DNA from: Hemileia vastatrix | Lineage: Eukaryota; Basidiomycota; Pucciniomycetes; Pucciniales; Zaghouaniaceae | Direction of reading: 5' to 3' | Assembly (NCBI GenBank): GCA_030280995.1 | Contig: JASXTE010000005.1 | Coordinates: 37,094,203 to 37,158,202 of the forward strand | DNA length: 64,000 nucleotides | Shown here: positions 30,674 through 43,027 of the stretch, one piece after another | Layout: each line of letters opens with the position of its first letter | How positions within the stretch are numbered: the first letter of the stretch is position 1 | Program-made: the position numbers and the translations under genes | The notes under the pieces: generated by a model | Databases searched by the model: none | Told to the model about the DNA's origin: nothing | Seen by the model: only the letters and a program-made list of their open reading frames with translations

Positions 30674-33069
30674 AATATTATCTTCAATATCTTTTCTTTT
30701 TGATGGAGAAGCAGGATATGGTTTTTTCTTAAGGGAAGGAGGAATATCACTCAAATTACAGGATAAGGTAATTTTCATCTCTTCCTGAACAATTCCTAAG
30801 ACATGAGAACCATGAGCAAAAGCCATAGGGAAGGAGGTAATAGAGGCAACAATAGAATCCTTTTGTTCACTAGTCAACTGATCACCAAAAGAAGCGGTAT
30901 TTATTTCATGTAATAAATCATCCATTTCAGTTGTTGTTCTACCTTTACATTGGGTCAGTGAGTTACAAGATTTCAACAAATGCCCAGAAGGTCTAGGAGA
31001 AGAAATTTTGAATTTTCTTTTCCCATTCATTCCTAAAGTAAAGCAATTATTTGCTGGATCCAGTTTCACACCAAACATGGTTAAAATATCATTTCCCATA
31101 ATAAACCAATTGCCCAAATTATCATTTTTCATGACAACAAACTCACAAATAGCTCTGACAAAACCACCATTATATTTGAAGAATACAGAGGTTTTGTATT
31201 TGCCAATAGGAAATAAGGTAGAACCATACCCTCTCCATCTTTCAGAAGTTATAGGCAATAATTTACTCAAATATTCCTTATCCACTGAAGCCAAAGCTTT
31301 TTCAGATACTACACTTCCTCCAGCACCAGAATCAAGAACTACATCAACATTTTTACCATTAATGATAACAGGTGCCTTTAAAGGGGATATAGGAATAGAA
31401 TTGTTAGTAATATCTTTAATTATCTCAGCATTTTCTACTGAAGATAAATTCAATACACAATCTTCAGATATATTATTTAAATAATGGACATCATGTTCGA
31501 ACATTAAAACATCTTTAACAGATTCATTGTCATAGGAGATATTACTTTCACAGTCACTGGAAGAATTATTGACATCAAGTTCAACTTCATCATTGTCTTC
31601 ATTTTGTTCAACAAGATGAATTTTCTTGTCACAAACATGACCCTTCTGCCACGGTTTGTTACATTTATAACAAGTATTTGTTGCATATTTTTTAGGTGCA
31701 ACTGGGGCAGAGGGTTTACCAGATTTTTCTGGGAGCTTTATAGAAGGTTTATTCTGATCATTATAAGATTTACTAAGATAATTCTTTGGTTCATATCTAT
31801 GGTTGAGTAGTACTTCATTACAGATATTAATGAAAGAATAATTTTCCCTTACATGCTCAGTTCTAGCAACAATCAAATCCCTAAGAGAATTTGGTAATTT
31901 ATACAAGATTTTATCTCTCCAAATATCATAATCCATCTTTGGATCAATTGCTCTAAGGATTTTTTTTATTTTCATCAGAAAAACAATGGGCTTTTCAACA
32001 GAGGAGGATACATATCTAGTATTCTCATACAGTCTCTGCTGAGCTAACCTGAATTTTGAACCACCAAACTGATTCTCAATCAAGGATTTCCAATCATTCC
32101 ATGTATAATGATTGTTATCTAAGAAGACAGATTCATACCACATCAAGGCTACATTGGAAAATAAAGAAATTAGCTTAGAAACAATTTCTTCATCAGGTAG
32201 TTTATAAGATCTCTTTAAATTATCAATTCTTTGGATAAAGTGTTGCCAATCAGAGGAAGAATCACCATCAAAGGTAGAATATTGGTCTAACTTAGGCCAA
32301 TTTTTCTGACTACTGGGATGGTACACTTTTTGGTTTGAATTATTCATTAGTAATAGTTCCTGAAGTTTAGCCAGGTGTTCAGAAATTTCATTATTTACAG
32401 AAACAGCTGGTGCATGACCATCACAAGATTTTTTGCTAGTAGCAAAAGATTTTACAGACTCATTGTCAGTTTGTTTAATGGTTGAAATATGAGGAAGAAA
32501 GGATGAACTTTGTTCAGGTTTGTTCCCTTTATTTTTATGCAGCTTATTTGCAGAAATCTCATTTAATTCATTATTGATGGTTAAGGTTGAGAACTTTTCC
32601 TGTAGGTCAGACACATAGTTTCTTATTCTTGGAATTTCAGACATCTGGTCATTTACTTTTGCAAGAGATAGAACATTTCTGTCCTCAGAAACTGAGTGTT
32701 TGGTACTTAGTGCATGGAAATCATTTTTTAGCTTCTTAAACTCATTTTGCAGAGATTTTATTTCATTCTTGAATGAATAATTTTCCTCAATAAGGGGTTT
32801 CAATTCACTCAAGGTCTTATGCAGACTGATATTTCTATCTGAGATAGCTCTATGGTCACTTCTTATTTGTTTTTGTTGACTAAGAAAAATATTCAAGGTT
32901 TCTTTGATTTTTAAATAAGCTGTATCTTGTACAGAAGAACTCACTTTACATTGCAAGTGTAAATTATTTAATCTATCATTTTCATGGATTAACACATCTC
33001 TCACATGTTTGTCTTTTACAATATTAAAATCAAGGGTATCTTTCAATATTTCCTCAGAAGTTTTTTCAA
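30674..33069 (-). pseudogene. gag: Gag C-terminal part and protease of D
   Basis: 795 open codons in the same frame as the upstream Gag piece, from which it is separated by one TAA (33070-33072). Starts with a long predicted coiled coil (heptad-rich, about 200 residues), then a capsid-like region (WPKLDQYSTFDG; YTWNDWKSLIENQFGG; RLYENTRY). A zinc motif CYKCNKPWQKGHVC (C-x2-C-x7-H-x-C, non-standard spacing) lies near 31680-31640, and an aspartic protease VVLDSGAGGSVVS near 31340. The final codons at 30673-30659 are MITE sequence. Confidence 0.9.
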
Positions 33070-33993
33070 TTAAGGTATAGATTTCAGGGGAACAGAATCA
33101 TTTTTAATTGCAAGAGAAGGATTAATTAAAGATGAAGAAGTTAAATGTAAAGGTTCATCAAATGACAATTTGCTAATTACATCAATAGGGCTACTAGTTA
33201 CAGGAAGCTGTCTTTTAACAGGTTTAACTGTTCTTTCACCATGTTCAATAATATTACCTGCAGAAGAAGATTTATTAGAAAACATACCCAAGTGACTATC
33301 AACCAAATTACTTACCATGGCAGAGGAGGAAACTTCCCCTGGGACTGGGTTTGGGATTGTGTTTGGGCCTTCTTTCTCCTGCCTTGTTGGTAGGGATGAG
33401 GAGGTGGATGGAAATTGGGTGTTCTGGATGGGCCAGGCTGATGATGAGGAGGGTGTTGCACATTCTGTTGGTAGTGACTCATTAGATAATCCCATTTCCA
33501 TTACTCTACTTCCATAGTATTTGGATTTTGGATGGTTGAGCTGGGTGGCTGTGAAGGTTGAGCCTGAAACTGAGGCTGATTTGGAGGCAACTGAGGAGGG
33601 GCCTGGGCCTGAATCTGGTTCCTGAGTTCTTGGACCTGATCCCACAATGTGTCTACCTTTGCTTTGTACGTCATATTTTCTGTCTTCAACTATTTTATAT
33701 GACTGGATAGGTTGCTGATTTGTTGTGGCAGAGGAAGCTTTTTTATTTTGAAGCCTTTTGGAAGACCTTCTTGAGGCACTAGAGGCTTTACTTCCTTCTG
33801 TGGTACTGGGGGAAGGGGGTTTGGTTTGTTTGCATTTCCTGTCATTTCCACATCCTGCAGTATGTGAATTCTTTGTGTTAGCATAAGATTTTTTATGACC
33901 AACTTTAGAAGAACTTACAGTGTCAGCATCATAGTCAATTTCTATTTCATCCACTTGCATGTTATCCATTTTTTCTGCCAAATTGTTGGACAT
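33070..33993 (-). pseudogene. gag: N-terminal Gag region of D, overlapping open frames
   Basis: A 307-codon frame from 33993 begins MSNNLAEKMDNMQVDE and is basic and Ser-rich. A second frame over 33902-33690 and 33689-33501 encodes a Pro-rich stretch and a coiled coil (DTLWDQVQELRNQI) that aligns with F Gag at 48951-49328 (LAKKVLKLEESKSL). The coiled-coil frame is probably the true Gag frame in the middle of this region, so a frameshift or indel is implied. The 307-codon frame ends at TAA 33070. Confidence 0.65.
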
Positions 33994-34682
33994 ACTAGTG
34001 GGAAGATTTATAATTTACTTTTTACTTTATAAAAAAATAATAAAAGTTAGTCAATAATTGCTCCAAATAATAAAAAAAAATATTTAATTAATTAAATTAT
34101 AGAAAAAAAAATTTTCAATATAAAGTAATAATTAAAAAATTAATTAATTAAAAAAAATGGATTGCAAGGTTAAATTGGGAATAACAAGTAAGTTAATTCA
34201 ACCAATTAATTACCAATATTAAATATGGCAATATATTTGGGACTAAGCACAATGTACTTTTAAGTCAACCAAAATTAACAATAATTAATAATAAAAAAAT
34301 TAAATTAATAATTCAATTTGTATTAATAATAATGTCAATTCTTCTAGGACTAAGAGGATTTAACACTCTATAATGGTCAACTAGGAAAAAAAAAATTTTT
34401 AAAATTGAACACTTACACTCAGTGAATCAGCAATTAAGCCACAATCACTGTTATTGAAATAAAAATATAGTAATATGAGTGAGAGGCGCAAAGGTGAACT
34501 TACTATAGTGATCGAAAAATCACTTCAAAATAATATAAAAATTAATATTATATAAACCTAAGATGTCGAACCCAAGTTCGAAACACAGTCGCGGCAAAAG
34601 TTTCGTTTTGCTAGGTGGTCCGTGCGTTTTGTCGTTCGTCGCCAGGCTCAATCGTCGTCGTCGTTTTGGAAAGGCCCCCAGT
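33994..34682 (-). promoter_or_regulatory. 5' leader of D with candidate primer site
   Basis: Noncoding. The 3' two thirds are A/T-rich; 34550-34680 is GC-richer with CGT/CGTCGT runs. Directly inside the LTR the minus strand reads ACTGGGGGCCTTTCC, while F has ATTGGGGGTCTTTCC at the same position; this shared block is the candidate primer-binding site. Confidence 0.6.
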
Positions 34683-35823
34683 TGTCGGTCAGTTGTCTAG
34701 AAGAAGGTAAGAAAATTAGGGGAAAAGGAGGAGAGAAGAAGGAGGACAAGGGAAAATAAAAGGAATAATTTGTAATAGGATATTTTAATTTTATTTAAGA
34801 GGGAAAACAACGACAAGCAACTTTGAGAGATGACAAAAGCTTAGTATTTATTAATAATAATATTATTTAATGTAAGAGTTCTGCGCGGCAAACACTTTTA
34901 ATTACTATCAGACTTAAAGCAACCTTTAATTTGTTATATAGACTTTTAATTAGATTTGTATTACTAATAAAAAAAATATAAACGTAATAAAATAATTAGT
35001 TAATTTGTTGAGTGTTTAATAAGTGATCAGGCTACAGGGGATTATCCAAGGCCCTTTTATAGGCAATGGGTCCTCTGAAGCGCTACTATCTTTGTAAATA
35101 CAATGATTAGAATGAAGTAAAACAAATATATCAAAAGAGTAAATGAAACATAACAATATAGAGAAAAACATGAAACAATTAATTAAAACCCCAATTAAGA
35201 ATCCAATTTTCCCATCATTAATTCCCAAATCAGTAAGTGAAAAATAGTGAATAACTAAACAAGATTGGAACATAGGAACTATGAGAAAAATAATTCCAAA
35301 CAGATGGTACAGTCTGATTAAAGGACATTTTAAGTGAAACAAAAAATAATTTGACGCAAAAAAACATGCAATTAATCTCAATTTAGTCCAAATTAATTTA
35401 TTTGTTTTTTCTAACACAATTAAGGGTCAAAAGAAGCGTCATTAATTATTGTTTAGTATCATATGAGAGGTATTATTTAATATATAAATTTAAGTAATTA
35501 ATTTAAATATATTATAAATCAATTTTACAGTTATAATTATAATATATGTTTTTCAATTAATTAAATATAAATTTATAATTATTAAATACATTAAAATGCG
35601 CCATTATTTGTAGAATATATTATATTATGTTCAATTTAACTGTATATAAAAATATATATAACCAATAAATTTAATGTAACACTTGTATATAATAAAATTC
35701 TTATATAATTTCATTATGCAATAAAATATTAATTTATATTCATTAAATACAAGTCTTACCCACTCTTTAAGGTTTTATAATTTATATATCATTTACTGGA
35801 CTCCTGGAATAGCCTGGCTGACA
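34683..35823 (-). repeat. 5' LTR of D (1141 bp)
   Basis: Same borders as the 3' LTR. Candidate TATA box on the minus strand at 35061-35054. TSD GTTTG follows at 35824-35828. Confidence 0.95.
35016..35417 (-). CDS. Hydrophobic 133-codon open frame in the 5' LTR of D (doubtful gene)
   Basis: Copy of the frame at 26722-27123, with a few amino-acid differences (S to L near residue 8, V to F near residue 20). See that entry for properties and doubts. Confidence 0.3.
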   Translation of the reverse strand: MLEKTNKLIWTKLRLIACFFASNYFLFHLKCPLIRLYHLFGIIFLIVPMFQSCLVIHYFSLTDLGINDGKIGFLIGVLINCFMFFSILLCFIYSFDIFVLLHSNHCIYKDSSASEDPLPIKGPWIIPCSLITY

Positions 35824-35828
35824 GTTTG

Positions 35829-36098
35829 AGTCTTTAAAAGTGCTTGGTCATAGTGTATCTGGCTTAAAAATATGTGCTGACCAAAAGAAGGTAGCTGCAA
35901 TCAAGAATATTGGGATTTCTCAAAATTTAAAGGATTTACAATTGTTTCTTGGTATGTGTGGTTATTATAAAATATATATAAAGAGCTAACATATAATTGC
36001 TGCACCATTGACACCACTAATGAGGAAATAAGAAGCTTTTTTTTGGAAAAATGAAAGACAAAATTCTTTTGGTAAGTTGGAAGAATGTTTGATGATGG
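35829..36098 (+). pseudogene. Element E, right part: RT/RNase H junction remnant
   Basis: Continues the RT of E after the D insertion: VLGHSVSGLKICADQKKVAAIKN-like sequence, then LGMCGYY, with stops and frame changes. It ends at 36098 inside the segment equivalent to KLKECLM of F, where element A2 begins. The duplicate GATGG at 36094-36098 is the presumed A2 target site. Confidence 0.85.
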
Positions 36099-37319
36099 TG
36101 TAGAAAGACTGTTGAATAAATCAAAGAAAACCGTGTCCTTCTAAATAAAATGAGGGTTGCAAAATTAACTAAGCTTACTATTCTACTTGAATTGATAAAT
36201 AATATATGAAACTCTGATTAATAAAAGCTTATTGAGATGAGAAACAACAGCTTTTTGAAAAGAAATACTGGATTACAACAATAAAGGTGTACCAGTGATA
36301 AGATCTGAAAAGACTGACTTATATGTTTTTATGAAGATTTTTATTTTAAAGAAATAACAATAAAAACAAGTCCCTGAAATTGAGACCTTTACAAAGATAC
36401 CCTATAAGTTAATTTTTTTATTATAATTGTTGTTTTATGTTAAAATATTGTTAATTATAAAAAAGACCCTTATTATCCAAACTAAAAAGACAAAAACATG
36501 TAGAAGACTATGATTCCCTTCTCCTCCTCCCGATTCTCCTGCTCCAAAAATTTCCGACAATACCCTACATGCATATGATCTACAATAAGCTATTGATCTA
36601 GTAAGCATAATAACTTTCTATCCAAATTTTGCCACAATAGCCAAATTTTAAACCATTGACCAGACTTTCCTGTTGTGAGAAAATTTTGCCAAAATGATCT
36701 AATTTTGCCAGATTGAGCTTAACTTGCCACAGTGAGATAATTTTGCCACCATGACCAAACTTTTCCACAATGACATAATTTCTCCAGTACACTTTGCTTT
36801 TTCACTGGAAAATCACCAGAGCAAACTGGAGCAAACTGGAGCTCCGGAGCTCAGTGGCCATTCAATCAGCACACCATATCCACCAATAATACTAGAAGAC
36901 ACTAAATCAAGTAAAACACTAAGAAAACACTAAAGGATGATATAAAACCATCAGAACATAAAAGTTGAGATAAATCTGGGCTACCCAATGATAATAATCA
37001 CCTTCCAAAATTCCAAATATCCAGCCTGATAATCCAGCTAATCGCTACTAATCTTCCAAAAATAAAACCACAAGAGCCCAAGAAAATACCCAGAATATAG
37101 AGAATCACCCCAAAAATCCATTAAGACAATTACAAAATCCATAAAACCATCAAATAACAGTAAAAATACCACCATATTACCATTTCAAAATGCCAATAAT
37201 AAAAACCCAAAAAAAATCCATAATAACCAAATTGACACCTGATAATACCATAATTTCCTTTCAACCAATATTCAATCAAATTTTCACCTAAGTGGCCTAC
37301 CCAGATGTGGAATGCTACA
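36099..37319 (-). repeat. 3' LTR of A2 (1221 bp)
   Basis: Minus strand starts TGTAGCATTCC after the polypurine tract and ends CTACA at 36099. The stretch 36120-36410 aligns with 9450-9745 of the A LTR; the rest has diverged. The palindromic array of A is absent; other short repeats occur instead. Confidence 0.8.
36620..36790. repeat. Degenerate TTTTGCCA/ATGAC repeats in the A2 LTR
   Basis: Six or seven imperfect copies of a ~22-27-nt unit of type ATTTTGCCACAATGACC. It occupies part of the same LTR as the palindromic array in A but is unrelated in sequence. Confidence 0.6.
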
Positions 37320-37329
37320 TCCTCCCTCC
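37320..37329 (-). promoter_or_regulatory. Polypurine tract of A2
   Basis: GGAGGGAGGA on the minus strand immediately before the 3' LTR, identical to the tract of C. Confidence 0.8.
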
Positions 37330-37470
37330 AATATGGAATGTCCTTGTTCCCAAAAATTATGCATCATTGATCTCTTAAAATCTTCCATCTCTCTCTCCAA
37401 CCACCTTCATCTCCAATCACACCATTAATCAAGTTTCTTCTAAATCATACTTCAATCTCATGATTTTAAA

Positions 37471-38151
37471 ATGACCTTCAAAGAACTACCTGCTCCATGT
37501 GAATTTTTCACTTGCTACAAAGTAACCTGTCTTATGTCCAAACCTAAACTCCCTAGCAGAACTGCTTGTGACTTGTTCCATGTAAATAAAGTTAAAGGCC
37601 TATAGTTCCATCTAGAACAAACATTTATCTTGGACCAGCCGCTCTCCCTGATCCTACAATAACCAAAAAGCAATCTAAAATTTGAGTCTTATTCAAAAGA
37701 ATTCATTCAAAAACAGCTTCATCTTCAAAAGTTCAATCAACTTCAAAGGATCGTGGCCTGATTCAGCCTTCTCAAGATCCCAACCCTACAATTCCAGTTC
37801 CTCTTATTAATTTTTCTGAAACAATGTTTTGTGTCTCGAAATGTAAGACATTAATTATAAAATATAAACTTTAAATCATAACTGATTTAACTATTTAAAA
37901 TAAACTTGAATTTAGTTTTTGAAATAACCAACACTGATGATTTTGGCAAAGTGATGACAGATTATATTAATCATTATTCAAATTTTCATCTCTATCATTT
38001 CCTTGACTTTTCTGATGAGTTGAAACAAAAAATTTTAGCCTATTTTCAAGAAACCCCAGCCAATAATCATGAAGACATCCTAAAGAGAAGACTTTTAATG
38101 CAGAGTTTTGATAATGATGCCAAACAATTGCAAAGGAATCATCTCTTCTAA
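37471..38151 (+). pseudogene. aORF2 of A2: antisense accessory gene, one intron, damaged
   Basis: Antisense to the element. From ATG 37471 the first frame holds FFTCYKVTCLM then PSRTACD, which aligns with YCIDNNLICAM and PYRTSCD of aORF2 in B. A later frame segment (about 37650-37842) aligns with the B linker (KKQSKI, stop, VLFKRIHS against RSRPSILIPRLIKKLHPS). A 73-nt intron (37843-37915, GTAAGA...TTTAG, phase 1) precedes the final exon (37916-38151), which has KQKILAYFQETP then HEDILKRRLLMQSF, the same helical domain as in B and C. Frames are interrupted, but the match at protein and intron level to a diverged element argues for a real gene in the ancestor. Confidence 0.65.
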
Positions 38152-38700
38152 TAGTTTTATTTTGATGAACGTTGTTTAAACTGTTCTTCTATAAAAATGA
38201 ACTTTTGTTCTTCTATCTCTGGCTTTTAACATAATGATAATAATAATTTTTTTTTATTATGATTCCCACTTCTGAGAGCAAGTTTTGAATACCTTCAGAC
38301 TCCCATATACCAGTCTTCCATCTATCTCACAGCATGAGAGAGCAGATCTCCCTTATGAGCCAAATACTTTTGATTCCATTCTCATAGGTCCCCCCACTGA
38401 GCCAAATTCTTTGATTCCAATCTTGCCATGAGGTCCTCGAATCTTCACACTAAATATTCTAACACTGAGACTCTAAAAAATAAATCCAACTACCACTCTG
38501 ACTTCTAATTCCTTCATAACAATTTTCTTCCATTTTTCTATACAGCAACCTCTATAAAATACTTTTAGCCAGGATTAAATCTTTATTCTAACCTTTTAGA
38601 CCATGTCCAAGTGCCACAATTATTACCTAATTAAACCATTTTGACTTTCCTAAAATCATTACCACCTAAAATGTTATCCTCCTAAAGCTAAATAGCGCCT
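38152..38700 (-). other. Conserved noncoding spacer of A2
   Basis: Positions 38216-38700 match 1-515 of element A. No coding content. It separates the antisense gene from the H1 array. Confidence 0.6.
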
Positions 38701-38712
38701 AATTCCATCAAT

Positions 38713-39395
38713 GATTGAGTTTTTTTTAAAGTCTTGGTGGAAATCGATGAATTTAAAGGATTGAATTGAGTTGACCAAAATAGATTGACATTCCAGTTTA
38801 GAGTCATGATGGACCAAACGTTCAATAAATTTCCAGTTTATAGTCTTAGTGGATTAAAGATTGTTTATGTGCATTGATATAGTAAATTCTTTCTAGTTAA
38901 GGCCAAGGCCTAGGCTTGAACAAAGATTGAGTAATTTTGATATTCCAGTTTAGGGTCATGGTGGACCAACATTTTGATCAATTGTTAATCCATTTTAGGG
39001 TAATGGTAGACCAAAGAGTGAGTCATTATGAATTTCCAGTTTAGGGTCATAGTGGACCAAACATTTGTAAGTATTTCAAAAAATTCACCCAAATAATTAT
39101 TGAATTGCCAGTTTAAGGTCATGGAGGACCAGGCTTTTGTAAATATTAAAAGAAATCTTCATAAACTCTCAGTTTAAAGTCTTGAAGGAATAACGGCACA
39201 AAAAGAAGAACCAAATTCTTGAAGCCGAATTTTTTAAAGCCAGTTTAAAGTCTTGGTGGAATAACAGATCATGAAGTAGGATCCAATCAAAACAAAAACA
39301 TAAAAAAAATCTAAAGAAGATAAAAAGAAAATATTGAATCCGGCCTTGTAGGTGCATTGTCTTGTCACGTAATTCCAGTTTATAGTCTTAGTGTA
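38713..39395 (-). repeat. H1 hairpin array of A2 (about ten copies)
   Basis: Copies near 38720, 38791, 38833, 38944, 38988, 39035, 39108, 39168, 39240 and 39374. Most keep CAGTTTA and the paired GTC/GAC; some have decayed stems (38988, 39168, 39374), as expected for an old element. Confidence 0.85.
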
Positions 39396-39849
39396 CTTCC
39401 TATAATTCAAAAACAAAGCCAGGATTCAATTAGAAACAGAAAAAAAATCTAAAACAAACTTTGTGGGGTAATTGTGTATAGAACAGCCAGCCCATAAATT
39501 ATCTCCAAAATTGCCAATATTTAATTCAGAAGGCTCCCCTGTGAAAACTTCTACCAATGAATTTTATCATAACCATCATAAATCTTTGCCATATTTTTAT
39601 TGCTGTTTAAATTTTTAAGAGTTTTCAACAAACGTCCTCATAATCTTCATAATATTTTTTTTATTAGTTTTGTAACCAAAGTAGTAAAACAACAAACTTT
39701 ATATTGAGTAGTTTATCCTCATTCTGGAGTAGAAAAAAATTTACAACATATTTAAAACATAGTTTACCCTCATCCCGGAGTTGAAATTTAACTTTTGACA
39801 GTTATTTTACCCTCATTGCAGAGCTGAGTAGTTTATCCTCTTTTCAGAG
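39396..39849 (-). other. Structured region between pol and the H1 array of A2
   Basis: Contains decayed H2 (GGGGTAATTG near 39465 with a degraded partner AAATTATCTCC), H3 (AGAAG near 39529 with CTTCT near 39547), and four H1 copies with CTC/GAG-type stems near 39708, 39760, 39804 and 39829. The H4 and H5 segment present in A (1561-1770) is not visible. Confidence 0.65.
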
Positions 39850-42800
39850 TCAAACTTCTGCACTCTTGGTACTCCTAGGATAGAACCACTTGACTTGATC
39901 AGCCACTACCCTCTTCTTTAATACTACACCATCTGTCTCTTCTAACACATGTGAACCTCCAGAAACATTTTCTTTGACTTTGTACAGTCTATTCCACCTA
40001 TCTGTGAACATCTTTTCCCATTGGCTCTCCAAATTCCTATTATACACCAAAACCATATCACCAGCTTTAAAAGGTTTTCTAAGTAAATGCGCCAACCACT
40101 CATCCCAATATCTTACTGACTGATTTTAAATCTTCATTATCCGTGAATATTCCTTTTCTAAGTACTCTTCTTTCTCTTCTAACTGGATCATTCTTGCACA
40201 TAATAATTCTTCAGTGGTCTTGACTGAATCCTAGTCAACTTCAAGATATGATTCAGCTTCTAAATTGACTGGCAAAACTGCTTTCTGTCCAAAAACAAGC
40301 TCATAAAGCAAAAATCCAGTCGTCCTCTTAGCAGTAATTCTGTCAGCAAATAAAACTAAAGGTAAATAGTGCATCCATTTTTCAGAACTTTTTTCACACA
40401 TTTTAACTAAAGCATCACTGAATAACTTAATGCCCTCTTTCAACCATGCCTTCAGCTTCAGGATTATAAGGGGCTGCTACACTAATCTTTGATCCAAATT
40501 TTAATATAGCTTGTCTAAATTCTGTCCCGAAGTCAGGACCTGCATCTACTGTCCCCAATTTTATAATTCCATATTGATAAACCCAGTTTTTCAACAAGAA
40601 GTCTGCCACATTTTTGGCATTCAAATTAATAAGAGGTGCTGCCTCTGCCCAACCAGATAAATAATCTCTGACCACAATTAAATATTTATACTCTTCCTCC
40701 TTAATATGGAAAGAATCTAAACTAACCCTTCCAAAAAGAGTATTTTCACCGGTAGCATTTCCAGATTCTTTTGGCCTTAAATAGCTTTGTTTTGACATTA
40801 TTTGCATGACTGAACCCATTGTTTAACAGCGATCTTCATTCCAGGCCACCAAATTAATCAGCAACTTGTCTAAATTTTTGACCAACTCCTCTATGCCCAA
40901 GATCTTCTTGCAGTGATTTCAAAACTAATTCATGCCCTTCTTTTAAGTTAAAACAATTTAGGAATTCGGATCCCTCCTTTTCATTAATTGTTAACCAGAT
41001 AAATAAAATACCAATGACTTCCTTTTGATAGCCAGCCATTCATCTTCTTCACAATCTTCTGGCCTCTTTAATGTCAACAAATATTTTACTAATAATAAAT
41101 AAAAACCAGTCTGACCCCAGACTTCATCTTGAAAATTGATTAATATAATATCAATGGAAACTTATCTATCACCAACATCACCTGCACATGAATGAGCCAA
41201 TAATTTTTGACCAAAAATTTTCCTCTTGATTGAGCTATGTCAAAATTCTTCTTCTGAACCTTTGGACCTCTTATATACCAAATTTGAAAACACCTCTTTC
41301 TCTTCTTCATCCTGTTTACACCTACATTCATCCATCCTCTTTTTAACTGAACTTTCCTCTTCACTACCCAACCTCTATTTAAACAAAATCTCTAATTCTC
41401 CAACGTATACATCATTCCTTAACCTACTACCATCCCAAATTACCAATCTATCTTCATCTATATACACCACATCTCCTTCAACCTATTTTTTACCAAATTT
41501 ATCTACACCATTTTCATCAAATTTATCCACATAAAAATAATTTCCAGTTTATCCTCTTGGTGGAGGTCATCACCATAATTTCTACACATGATAGTTATGC
41601 AAGTCTAACCTCATGGGGGAGGTATGGAAAGTCTTCAGCTCCTTAAGTGCTGGCTTTAGTAATTGGTATATCTTCATCAAACTCTTCTGAGTCTGAATTT
41701 TTTTCAGTGGGTGGTCTTCTTGACAACCCATCTGTAATAGTAAACATATTTCCAGGAGTATGAACTATATTAAAAGAAAAATGCTGGATAAATTCTACCC
41801 ATCTAGTCATAGGTGCATTTGGTAAACTTGGGGAATTAATCATTTGAATTAATGATTTTGCATCCACTTGCAATTCGAAGTGTTGGCCCCACAAAAAATT
41901 TTGAAGTTTCTTTAAAAAAATTTCCACTCCACACAGTTCCAATTTCATCTGAGAATATCTTGATTTAACTTTAGTGAATACCACAGATTCATACCTAACT
42001 GGTCTAACATAACCAGCTTTATCCATCTGAGACAAAACTGCCCCAGCAGCAACCTGACTTGAGTCAACCTCTAAATTAATTCTACCAGCATCTTTTCCAT
42101 AATATAACTTGTGCATAGCTATATCTTCCCCCACAACCTTCTTCAGCTTCACAAAATCCCTTTCACAGTCTTCATCCCACTCCCAATCTGCATTTTTTCT
42201 TGTCAGCCTTCTCAATGGTGCTACCAAAAAAGAAAAGTCCTTGATAAACATTTAAACATAAACACATACACCTAAAACCCTCTGACTTCAGTCGGATTCT
42301 TGGGTCTTGTACTGGACTGAATTTTATTTACTTTCTTCTTGGAAATAATCCTACCCTCTCTACAAACCACATGACCTAAAATCTTTAAATCTGGCACACA
42401 ACATGAAATATTTGAACCTGATATAGTTAACCCAGCTTCTTCTATCTTAAACAAGATCCTCTCTAAAGTGATTGAATACTCCCAGGAAAATTTTCTTATC
42501 ATTGGATTCTCCTCCAACACTTTGTTATCATAATCAGTTGAAGGTCCTTTAATTCCTCCATTTTCAATAAAGATACCAGCATAATGAGGAATTTCATATT
42601 GTAGAATCCAAGCCATCTGAGCTTGATAAACAGCAACCATAATTGTTGCCCCTTGAGGTAATCTTGTCAACTGTAAACGTCCAAGTGGCATATCAAAAGT
42701 AGTGAGAGGCCTAGAGTTGAGATGTAACTCTCTCTCATCATACTCCCCCATTATATCTCCTAAATCATAACACACTCTCCCAGCAAACACTTCAACAAAA

Positions 42801-43027
42801 TCCTCAGCACTAGGTGGTATCCCAGCATACTTTATTGTAACCCTATTTAACTCCCTGAGATCATGAACAACTCTAAGTTTTCCATTTGGTTTCTTGATGT
42901 ATAATACCAGACTATAATAAATTGATGATAATTTCTCATACATTCCAGTACAAATCTGTTCTATGACAACTTCAATATAAGCTTCTTTCAATGCAGCTGG
43001 AATTGGGATCAGTTTTTGCTGCCACGG
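39850..43027 (-). pseudogene. pol: Pol of A2 (RT, RNase H, integrase), heavily broken
   Basis: Begins at the C insertion point within RT (PWQKLIPIPAALKEAY) and passes FIENGGIKG (active-site FIDD changed to FIEN), RNase H (EVDSS; ELCGV), linker with H1 motifs near 41545-41566 and 41599-41620 (the second decayed), integrase core (LDSFHI; TVDAGPDFG; NPEAEGMVERGH) and the C-terminal SGGSHVLEETDG domain. Several stops and frame changes. It is homologous to A pol throughout, so it helps to infer which stops in A are recent. Confidence 0.9.

Larger units (their letters stand above)
26389..35823 (-). mobile_element. Element D: Ty3/gypsy chromovirus, full length, with a MITE inside
   Basis: Two 1141-bp direct LTRs (26389-27529 and 34683-35823) flank gag-protease-RT-RNase H-integrase-chromodomain on the minus strand. 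The target duplication GTTTG is perfect on both sides, and the flanking sequence rejoins element E in the RT gene. The LTRs differ at roughly a dozen sites (about 99% identity by eye), so insertion is recent. It is inactivated by two in-frame stops, a MITE at 30413-30673, and Tyr at two integrase catalytic Asp positions. Confidence 0.95.
36099..43027 (-). mobile_element. Element A2: older A-type Ty3/gypsy, 3' half, cut by C
   Basis: On the minus strand the visible order is pol (43027-39850), structured region, H1 array, antisense gene, polypurine tract, 3' LTR (37319-36099). The 5' half lies beyond element C and outside the window. Pol carries many stops and small indels, so it is older than A. 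Confidence 0.9.
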
